From Acheta domesticus (lineage: Eukaryota; Arthropoda; Insecta; Orthoptera; Gryllidae): a stretch of 64,000 nucleotides of DNA. Position numbers and translations under genes: made by a program. Positions 46,849-55,829 of the stretch are shown here, one piece after another. The stretch's first letter is position 1; each line of letters opens with the position of its first letter. Under the pieces are notes generated by a model that worked only from the letters and a program-made list of their open reading frames with translations, had not been told where the DNA came from and made no database searches. The DNA is taken from positions 64,634,232-64,698,231 of the forward strand of contig JAHLJT010008756.1 in the NCBI GenBank assembly GCA_031308135.1, in the 5' to 3' direction.

Positions 46849-47030
46849 GTAAAACCTGAAAATGTTTATAATAAATGTTATACGTAAGTGAATGAATGAG
46901 CATGTGTACGATGTTCTGGGTTTTGTCGAACATCAAACATAAATAGGAAGGAAAGTAAAAATAAAAAATAAATAAATAAAGTAAAAAAATGTGTCGATTG
47001 TTGAGTTGTCGGCTGAGACGTTGGTAGAGT
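46849..47030. other. AT-rich spacer
   Basis: A-rich, with AAATAAATAAATAAAG near 46965. No gene. Confidence 0.5.
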
Positions 47031-47425
47031 GGTTAGTTGTATTGTTGGTTGAGTGGTTGGCTGAGTGGTCGGTTGAGGCGTTGGTTGAGTAGTTGATGTA
47101 TGTTTGGTCTGGCTGAGTTGTCGGTTGAGTCGTTCGAGTGGTTGAATGTGTGGTTGGTTGAGGGGTTCGCTGAGTTGTCGGTTAAGTCATTGGTTGAGTG
47201 GTTGGTTGTGTAGTTGGTTGAGTGGTTATCGAATAGTTGGTTGAGTGGTTCGTTCAGTGGTCGGTCAAGTGTCAAAGTTTGTTCAGTGATTGTTGAGTGG
47301 TTGGTGAAGTGGTTGTTCAGTGAATATTAAGTGGTTGGTTGAGTGTTTGTCCGGTGGTAGTCAAGTTATCGAGTGTCTGGATGAATGGTTGGTTGAATAG
47401 TTGGACGAGTGGCAAGTTGAGTTTA
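47031..47425 (+). repeat. 12-bp minisatellite, unit GGTTGAGTGGTT
   Basis: Thirty or so degenerate 12-bp units such as GGTTGAGTGGTT, GGCTGAGTGGTC and GGTTGAGGCGTT. The - strand gives an Asn-His-Ser-Thr repeat. Consensus resembles the array at 24.74 kb. Confidence 0.92.
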
Positions 47426-47429
47426 GCGT

Positions 47430-47720
47430 GGAGGGCGGGAGGAAGAGAGCGTCGGATGAGTGAGTGGAGTGGGTGGGTGGGGTGGATAAGTGAGTGACTG
47501 AAAGGGCTGCCAAGAGGCCGAGCGGGGCGCAGTGGGAGCAAGCGATGGCGGAACTCGGCAGTCCGCGCGCTGCAGCGAGTGTTGATGCGAGGCGCAGCTG
47601 CTGCACTGCTTACTGCGCCCGGGAAGTGCTCGCGGGCCCCGTCACGCGGACGCTGTGCTGTGGAACGTGCTCAACGCGCATTGAAGTGGGTACGACGCCG
47701 AAAATAGTTCGCACAGTCTT
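47430..47720. promoter_or_regulatory. CpG-rich patch
   Basis: CpG-rich at 47510-47700, directly after the 12-bp array. No gene evidence. Confidence 0.3.
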
Positions 47721-47842
47721 ACACTGTTCTCACTACGTCTACTCTGGAGTAGGGACAAGATACGTTTTCAAAACATTGACGATTCTTTAATATTAATAAG
47801 ATTGCTGGTGATGCAGGTTCCTTCTAATAATAAATATATAAA

Positions 47843-48006
47843 AGGTGTTGTCCGGTACCAAATATACGGATATATTTATATTATGTGTGTTACCATTGCT
47901 TCTCGTTGGGTTTCTCAACTAGTAACTAGTACTTTTATGTATTTATATTATTATCAAATATACGGATAAATATACACTCGTATATATTTGATACCTGAGA
48001 ACACCT
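47843..48006. mobile_element. 164-bp MITE with 24-bp terminal inverted repeats
   Basis: The left end AGGTGTTGTCCGGTACCAAA and the reverse complement of the right end (AGGTGTTCTCAGGTATCAAA) match at 21 of 24 positions. The second copy of the 48-bp core (47888-47935) lies in the middle. No convincing target duplication. Interior is AT-rich and non-coding. Confidence 0.8.
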
Positions 48007-48037
48007 ACGATTCTATAATAATATCCATGAATTTAAA

Positions 48038-48501
48038 CAGTGATGTATTGAAGGCAATGTTTTTTAGTATCAATGTTTTGTGCTCGATGTTTTTACGTTT
48101 TCGATGTTTTGTTGGAGCCTGAAAAATTCCCTTAATCACAGTTTTCTAAAAATTAAAATATGAAAAAATGGTACAACTGTTTCTTGCCCGAGATGATCCT
48201 GATGTCTTGGTATTTCCTTCGTCATTCTTCGTATTCCGCAAAAATAGAGTCCTTTTTTTTGGTTTAACTTTATTTTGAGTTAATTTTAATCATAAATTAA
48301 TATGTATGGCTATTGTTAAAAATTAAATTTTGTTGCGCGCGAATTTAATGTAGTAGGTTACTATACCAGCATTAAAACATCGATGATCAAAAATACTGAA
48401 GGTGTTTTGTCGATGTAAGCGCTACTATTAACATCGATGTTTTATTTTTGAACATCTATGTTTGGCAACATTGGCAATTTGTTGTCGATGTCGCATCACT
48501 A
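48038..48501. mobile_element. Inverted-repeat element rich in ATCGATGTT words, hAT-like ends
   Basis: The left end CAGTGATG and the right end GCATCACTA (complement TAGTGATGC) are short inverted termini. Between them TCGATGT or ACATCGATG-type words recur at least seven times in both orientations. No matching 8-bp duplication is visible, so family and exact ends are tentative. Confidence 0.5.
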
Positions 48502-48509
48502 CTCCGGAG

Positions 48510-49160
48510 TGATCACTTTCTTTGCTCTTATTGTATGACCGATTGTAACACATTTAACACCATGTGTTTTGAGTAACTCCCCTGCTACAATCGAGTAAAT
48601 TAAAAACAAAATATTGAAGTCAAATCGTTTTTGATATATTTGTTATGTTTTTCTTATTTTAGAGAAAGCCAATTTAAATATTTCTTTCAACCGTTAGCAT
48701 CTTCTGAAGAGTACGATACAATCTACGCTCAAGGACTCGTAATCTTTACGAAGTAATCATGAATACAGCTTTAATGAGTTGGCCGTTCCTGGTTGCTGAA
48801 TTTCTCACTAAAAACCTCCCAACAAAACAGTGTGAATGAAGCCCGCCTTCTTGCGTGCCTACTTCCGAGTCTCAAAAACAACGCTCATCCACAGTCCATG
48901 GAGCGCCTAAGAAGTTTCCTAAATGAAGCTATAAGTTCTTGAGCTGACAACTTCCTGCGCCGGCCACTGATGGAATTTGCATAATTTCAAAATAAACACA
49001 AACTGCGCCTCGCGGCCGATCGCTCTCACTGGCCGCGCGCTCCTCGACCTTTTACGACCGAAATTAAAATTTTCCTTCCAATTAGCGCTCCCGCAATTAC
49101 TGCAGCCGGAGACCCTCTTTTAAGGGGGTTTTACGATTTGGCACAAAAAGAAGCCCCGCG
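48510..49160. other. Unannotated interval
   Basis: AT-rich, with a small GC-richer patch at 48960-49060. No gene or repeat supported. Confidence 0.5.
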
Positions 49161-49182
49161 CCACTGGGCCTCGCGACGACGG

Positions 49183-49600
49183 TGTGGCAGTGGTGGTGGA
49201 TATGGTGGTGATGGAGGTGATGATGGTGGTAAAGGTGATGGTGGTGGTAGTGATGGTGGTGGTGGTGATGGTGGCGGTGGTGGTGATGGTGGCGGTGGTG
49301 ATTGAGGCGGTGGTGATCGGGGCGGTGGAGATCGAGGCGGTGGTGATGGCATCGGTGGTAATGGTGGCGGTGATGATCGAGGTGGGGTTGATGGTGTCGG
49401 TGGTGAAGGTGGCGGTGATGATGGTTGTAGTGATGATGGCAGAGGTGATGATAGCGGTGGTGAAAATGGCGGAGGTGATGGTCGCGAAGATGATAGTAGG
49501 TGTGGTAATGGGAGTGGAGGTGAATATGATGGTGGTGGTAAGGGGGTGACAATGGTGGCGATGGTAATAGAGGGGAAAATGACGGATGATGGTCATGGTG
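49183..49600 (+). repeat. GGTGAT-type hexanucleotide array
   Basis: Degenerate GGTGATGGTGGC units for about 400 bp. All frames are low complexity (Val/Met, His, Pro/Ser, Thr). Confidence 0.95.
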
Positions 49601-49609
49601 AAGGTGGTA

Positions 49610-51780
49610 ACGATGGTCGGGTAGACTGTAATATACTATTTCTGGTGTCTCCAGAGGTGAGGTAGGTTATGCTTGATGATGATAGTGAGGATGGATATTG
49701 TTGTTATTACAATGAGAGAAAATGGAAAAATTATAATGAAAGAAAACATTGTTATATTTTATTATTTAATCCATTTACTCGATATATTCTGCGTAGTATT
49801 TTTCCCTTTAATTCAAACACAACACATTCATTTCACAAGACAAGTAAAAACTGAATAAATTATAAATTCATACACCACGGTTCGAACCAGATACCAGAAA
49901 CAGAACTAGGTACATTGTATTTCACATCTTTCAAAATAATATTGAAATAAAAAAGATCTTCGTGTGTAGGAATCAAAATTTCATTGAATTGTTATGCGTT
50001 CAAGGCTGAATGCGAAATTCAACAGATGATATACCGAGATTGACGTTCACCTTACATCGTGTGATTTTATGCCAGACAAAGAGGTGAGTAACAAAGGATT
50101 AGTTTCCATTTCAATGCGTCAAGAGCAGCAGGTGAGAATTCATTCAGTTTCTTGAATCGAGAAATATCCTTGATGTGTCATGGATATGTAAATAAGAAAT
50201 CCGTTGTTCGTGTTTCGAGAAAACGTTTTGAATGAAAAAATAAATTATTCATTTCATATCTAAGAAGTTAAGATACGAATTGTGTGGCCAAGAGCTGAAT
50301 AGACCCAACCTTTTGTTAAAGTAATCTAGCGAACGTTGGTGTTTGATCAAAGGCAATAGAAGAAAAAAAAATCTGGGGTCATTAACGGTGCTTTATTTTA
50401 ATTAATTTCCTTTTACGAAGCAGCTTATTGCCAAAACATCGATATCTGAAATGTGTGAGACATTATTTAGGACATTAAACTGGCGGAGAGGTACTCATTT
50501 TATACGCACCTTTGTCAGTTTCTTCTTTTTGTTGCATTTATTGAAGCAACGGATGGGCCCCTCGAGCAGTTTCCATTAATGTAACGCTCATTTTCCAAAT
50601 GGATCATTTCCTAGTCGACACCTGTTTAACGATCTACCGGAATGAAAGTCCGCTTCGCGTTGCAGTAATACCGTGCTAATGAAGATAGTGCCGAGTGGAA
50701 TAAGACCAACCAGTTGCTACAGAAGCCAGCACGGGGATTTGGGCGTGAATTGCGTTGCTCATTGGATCCAACACCTTCGTATTTAGAGCGAGTCGGTTGT
50801 CAGCCTCGCTAATATGGCGAGGCAATTTAAAACAAGGACGTTATTTGACATCGAATTTGGAGTTACGAGAGTAGGCGTAATGACAGAGGGCGTGCACAGC
50901 AATTTTCCTTCTTCTAATAGGTTTTACGAGGTACAAAGAGAAGGGCGAACACAAGCATTTTGTTACTTTTACGCAGAACGCACGCGGGCAGAGGGAGGTT
51001 TTATTTAAGATATGAAATGCTTACAACAAACATTAAGGCCTGTATAGTTATAACCCCAATTCCCGCAGAGGGGAGATACACATTTCTTACACAAAATATT
51101 TTATTTTTGTCTCGATGAAGTCAAGAAAGGACTATTTTTCAGTTTTAACTAATACTTATGATATAGATTACGAAATAAATAAAATATGTTGATTAGTTTT
51201 GAAAAGCATGATTGACGATAGAAATCTATTTTACTTTCCTTAGAAAAGTTTCAAATATCGCTGATGACAAAATGAATATTTAATAAAAAGTGGCGTATGC
51301 CTTAAAAATGAAAATATTCATACAAAAACCATGAGCCATTGAGGAAAACGGAAATCCTACCCAAACGTTACAAGCGATGAGTTTAGACGAATGCCATATT
51401 TGATTGTCGAACCAAGGGGGAGGGAAAAGGCTTACTCCATCAAGTTATTTCCTTTTCTGGGCAGATGATTGCATGACGGCTTGCCATTGTTTTCCACTGC
51501 TTGAAATGTGACAAGATAAATGTGAATGATTATGAATGAGATGATGCTCACATGATATACACAGCACGAGAAAACAAACATCCCCAAACCCACAAAATGA
51601 TAACACATATGCATTACGTTGGACTCCACCCCAAAGCCTTCCTCTCAGAGTTCTTGGATTCAACTTCAAACATCTACGCCACTGGAACAAGTAAAATCAA
51701 CATATAGTTGAAATATCTGCGAAACACCCTGTGCGGCAGTAAGCCTTGACAGCCGACAGCATCATTACGTTCCCTGCATG
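49610..51780. other. AT-rich unannotated interval
   Basis: Nothing supported. A 64-codon frame at 50814-51008 has no recognisable homology. Confidence 0.5.
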
Positions 51781-51842
51781 ATTTCATATTTTCTTTCTTT
51801 CTTTATATCCTTCCTTATTTCTTTATTTCTTTCTTTTATCTT

Positions 51843-51879
<37 letters not shown>

Positions 51880-51880
51880 A
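51781..51880. repeat. TTTC-rich tract ending in (CT)n
   Basis: Decayed TTTC units from about 51781, then a pure CT run at 51847-51880. Confidence 0.95.
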
Positions 51881-51889
51881 CCAACTTTT

Positions 51890-53070
51890 GTCTCTTCGTC
51901 CTTTCATAATTCCTCGAAGATGTATAATTTCATCGCACTGCCTTGAAGGCGCGTACGTCAAGCTAATGTGCGCCGTAGATCAAACAAAAGCTTTTCGGAC
52001 GGCGTGCTCTCCTTGAGTAATTCACGGCCAACCCTTCAGGCAAATAGGCGGCAAGTAACTGTCAATTTTTCCCTCATATATTAGTTGCCAAGGGAAAGAG
52101 CTCCTGGAAGTACAACTCAAAAGAGGTTGCGAATGGGATATTCATGAACTCGGAAACGCTTGAGCACGCCATGTTGGACTGTCCCCGCCAGATGACGCTG
52201 TGTCAGCGAAGCTGTTGGCGGCGACTGTGAAGTCTGAAACGGGGAATATGAAGTATTCAATTCAATTCAGTGGGTAAGAGGGGCGGTGGGGATGGTGGGG
52301 ATGATGGTGTGGACGTGACAACGCCGACAAAGGAACTAATAGTGGTGATAATTATGGTGCCATCGATTCTCATGCTGTGATGGGGATTAATACTGAGGTG
52401 CAAGTAATTCTGATGATCATGGTGATGGTGATGACATGGGGGAGGGGGAGTACGTATTGGCGGCGAAGTCATTTGCCGTGGTTGTGGCAATGATTAAACT
52501 GATGATGAAAGTAGAGATTAATTTCAAGAGGAGAAAAGATCCCGAGGACACCAGTATCACAACCAATGGCTTGATCATTAACGGTGTTGTCGTGAACACG
52601 ACTGTGGAAGCCAAGTTGGTATTAGTGGCAACGGCAAAGCCACTAGCTGCCACCGCCAGTCCCCGAGGCAGACGGACAAATTATTATTAATGCGAAGAGG
52701 AAGACGCATAATGACCGACGCCGGTTAGAAAAGGCAACAATGTTTGTTTTTGCCATATTTTTCGTCCCGTTGCAAAATAACGGTCGACAAAAAAAACACG
52801 CAAGTACACGAAAAGGGTGTTGTTCCTGGATCGCCTACGAGAACCAAGAGGTGAACACAACGACCACCAACAAGAACTATGGGATCCCCACGTGCCTGAG
52901 TGTCGTCTTCCGATCCCACACGCTCTGAGGCGCGCGTCTGCCTCGTGTAGTCCAGGTGTAAACTATAAAGTTACCTAAAAGCTCACTCAAGGGCCTAGCA
53001 TTAGCTTATCTCCGCATCTTGTTCCCCGTGTGTCTGCGGAGCAGGGAAGAAATACCTAACCAGTCCGACT
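51890..53070. other. Unannotated interval
   Basis: A GGTGG/GATGG-rich stretch at 52270-52440 is weakly repetitive. Nothing else supported. Confidence 0.5.
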
Positions 53071-53082
53071 TGATGAGCCGAG

Positions 53083-53380
53083 CGAGCGAGAGAGAGAGAG
53101 AGAGGTCGGTGGGGGGGGGAAGGGAGGGGACGAGAAAGAGGAAGCCGGAGTCGTCCGAGGGAAACACGGGAAGAAAAGAAGAAACGAATAAAAAAGTGCG
53201 GTCGAGGGAACGCCTACCTGTGTATCTGTCAATCTCTCCCGGTGACTGCTTCTTGGCAAGGGTCCTGCCTGCGGCGGGAGCGGAAGGCAGCGAAGGAAGG
53301 CGGGGTCGGACACGCTGGAGGAGGTGGCAGTCGAGGCGGGGCGGGGGCGGGAATGGGGACAGCAGTGATAGAAGAGAAGA
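53083..53380. repeat. (GA)n and purine/G-rich segment
   Basis: GAGAGAGAGAG near 53088-53102, a G9 run near 53111, then purine-rich DNA, ending in GGCGGGGCGGGGGCGGG near 53335. Confidence 0.8.
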
Positions 53381-53399
53381 ATGAATGTGGCGAGGAAGT

Positions 53400-53650
53400 A
53401 ATTAAGGAATAAATAAATAAATCATAAATAATAAATATTTCGTAGAGACGAGTCTCGTTCATGGATCTTACTGTATCTTGTACAGAAATCAATTTAAAGA
53501 TGCAAGACTCACTAACAGTTAAGGAGAAGAGAATACAACGAGCCAGCGAAGGAGTCAGATATAAATGTGGTGGTGGAAGGAATGACTGAGAGAGCAGATG
53601 AGTTGGGGGAAAAAATGTCAGAGGTGGCAAAGGAAACGCGCCGATCACAC
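53400..53650. other. AT-rich spacer
   Basis: Short ATAAATAAATAAATC run near 53409. No gene. Confidence 0.6.
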
Positions 53651-53659
53651 AGGTGGATG

Positions 53660-54207
53660 CACGCGTGACAGGCGAAGATTGGAAGTGATGTCCGCAATGC
53701 TATGGGTACAGGCAGAGGTATGTGTGGCAGTGGTAGTGACATAGCGATAGTGACAACGGCGGTAGCGGTGACAGCGGAGGTAGTGAGACTGGCGGCACGG
53801 TAGCATTGATGTAAGTGAGGGTAGAGCGGTGGGGATGGTAGCAATGCCAGAGACGATTAGCGGCGACTACAACACGGTGGAGATGGTGGTGGCAATGGCA
53901 GAATCGCTGGTGGGTGATGGTGATTGCGACAGTGACGGTGACGGTGACGGGGTGGCTGTGGGTGAGGAGGTGGTCGTGGAGGCGGCGATGTTGCTGGCGG
54001 TGGCGGTAATAGTCGGGTGGGGGAGGGTAATGGTGGACGGGAGCAGAGGGATGGCGGAGGGATACGGGGAGGGGAAGGTGAAAGGGGAAGCGGAGACGGA
54101 AGTGACGGTGGAATCGGAGGGGGAGGAGGTGGCGGCGGCGGTTTCGGTGACGGGAGGAAAAAAACAGCTGAAGTGGGTCCGGATGGGTCGGAATGGTTCG
54201 AGATGAG
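53660..54207 (+). repeat. Degenerate GGTGGC/GATGGT-type low-complexity region
   Basis: G-rich degenerate triplets (GTGACGGTGACGGTGACGG near 53932). It grades into the GGTGG array. Frames are Val/Ala/Gly or Thr/Ser/Pro rich. Confidence 0.8.
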
Positions 54208-54300
54208 TGGGATGGGTGGGAATGAGGTGGGGTGGGGTGGGGTGGGATGGGGTTGGCAGGGTGGGGTGGGCTAGGGTCGGCGGGGGCGGGCTAGGGTGGG
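54208..54300 (+). repeat. GGTGGGATGGG-type minisatellite, G4-prone
   Basis: Tandem GGGGTGGGGTGG and GGCTAGGGTCGG units with many G3 and G4 runs. Meets the usual G-quadruplex pattern on the + strand. Confidence 0.88.
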
Positions 54301-54660
54301 CTCGGACGAGACTAGAAACGTGTCTGAGGGCAGCCCTGGAGCGGTTACGGAGCCGACGGCAACGGCAGTTGGCGCCGCGGTGGCGTGGGCAGCGGGACCG
54401 CAGGCGGCGGGGAGGGGAGACCCATTGTCTCTCGCGGGAACGCGCGCCTGACGGTGGCAGGAGGCCGCGGAAAAACGCGTCCGCTGGGCCCGGGAGCCCG
54501 CGCGCGGGGTTAGTTCGTAATCCGCGGAAATATGCGCTGCGCTTTCCCGCGAGGCTCCGCGAGAAACTCCGTGGTACAGTTAAAGCGCGATGCAGGACGC
54601 GCTCCGGACTGCCGGGCTCTGCATGCACGGCTGCGACGGTCACGAGGCACGGGAAAGCGC
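54301..54660. promoter_or_regulatory. CpG-dense island
   Basis: CpG-dense, non-tandem, ending sharply near 54.66 kb. A 186-codon + frame across array and island is compositional. Confidence 0.4.
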
Positions 54661-54669
54661 ACTTCACAC

Positions 54670-55265
54670 GCATTTCTTTCAATTGGAAGGAACATGCTAT
54701 AGATAGTCTAATACCACTTTATGCCGTCAAAATTAAGATAATTTTACCCACATACTCGTCGTATTGATTATTCTTTCTTTATATACTAGATTTCATGATG
54801 CTGGTGTTGAAACATTTTTTTTAAATTCTGAACTAAGTAAATTTAAAATCTACTGTGTATTAAAATAATTGGTAAATATGGTAAATTGACAATTGATAAT
54901 GAAAAATTATTATGGGTGAAGGTAATAGAGTGGTTTATCTCATCGTCTTGCATCTAGAACAGACTTAGAGCTTTTGGTAAGATGTCGAAGTTGAGGAATA
55001 TATGTGACTAAATACATTTTGACTAATTTGAAAATCTATAATAGAGTTTTAAGGATGTAATTCTGGGTAAGTTGTAGGTTACTATCGTCCTCCTTGATAA
55101 TAACAACAAATCGCACTGTACTTTAAAATATGTTTTTCTTTACTCTGTAGCGAGAGACGGCAGATTGAAACTGTATCGTTGTATTTCTCCGGATGAAGAC
55201 GATGTGGCATGAAGCTATCTAGAGACAAGCCCTCCAATTGAAGTGCTTGGGGCAATAACAATATA
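54670..55265. other. AT-rich unannotated interval
   Basis: Nothing supported. Confidence 0.55.
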
Positions 55266-55269
55266 ACCC

Positions 55270-55470
55270 ATACCAGTCACAAGCCACATGCTGCTCGTAA
55301 ATGTTAATATCTCGATTTTGGTTCAGGTGAGTCTCATCTTGTTACTACACCAAGCTCTTCATTTGTCAACTTCATTTGTGTAGTAACAATATAAACCACA
55401 TTTTCACTAAAATCAAGATATTAACTCTTAAAAATAGCCGGAAACTTGATGTGGAAGGTGTGGCTTATAC
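55270..55470. mobile_element. Foldback element, about 80-bp arms
   Basis: Three nested complementary pairs in register: AAGCCACA (55281-55288) with TGTGGCTT (55459-55466); TTAATATCTCGATTTTGG with AAAATCAAGATATTAA (55409-55424); and TGTTACTACAC (55340-55350) with GTGTAGTAACA (55378-55388). The loop is about 27 bp. Arms have decayed to roughly 70-75 per cent. No target duplication identified. Confidence 0.7.
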
Positions 55471-55570
55471 AGTTACTGCCCGTACTGCCGTTTTACTGCC
55501 GTTACTGGTTTTGTAAACGAATGGCACTGCTACAGGACAACAGCTGTGACTCATCAAACGCGGCTATCAG

Positions 55571-55641
55571 GCCTAAAAGGTATTAGGAACTGAAGATCGT
55601 AATACATTATGATCTTAATAATACCGTAATGCCTTTTAGGC
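55571..55641. ncRNA. 71-nt pre-miRNA-like hairpin
   Basis: GCCTAAAAGGTATTA pairs fully with TAATGCCTTTTAGGC (one G-U), then an asymmetric internal loop of about 7 and 10 nt, then AAGATCGTAAT pairs with ATTATGATCTT (one G-U) around a tiny loop. Length and stem fit a pre-miRNA, but the very small loop and large internal loop fit poorly. A MITE remnant is equally possible. Confidence 0.25.
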
Positions 55642-55699
55642 GTGATTTCGAATTAATTATTTAAATGGATTGGTGATGGTGACGGTGATGACGATGACG

Positions 55700-55820
55700 A
55701 TGACTTGAGTGATGGAGCAATGGTTCACTGAGTAGCAGAATAAACGGGATAACCCTGAGAAAACCTGCAGCAAATCCGCTTTCTCTATAGGCAGGGTGAT
55801 CAGGATTAGAATTCTGGTAC
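55700..55820 (-). mobile_element. SINE family 2, copy F2 (partial)
   Basis: GAGAAAACCTGC near 55757 matches GGGAAAACCTGC in F1. The - strand B-box region reads GAATTCTAATCCTGATCACC, aligned with the heads of F1 and F3. More decayed than either. Confidence 0.55.
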
Positions 55821-55829
55821 CCGAAGGTA

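Noticed and set aside
53867..54682. 271-codon minus-strand frame
   Set aside because: Spans GGT/GGA low-complexity repeats and a CpG island. No homology recognised.
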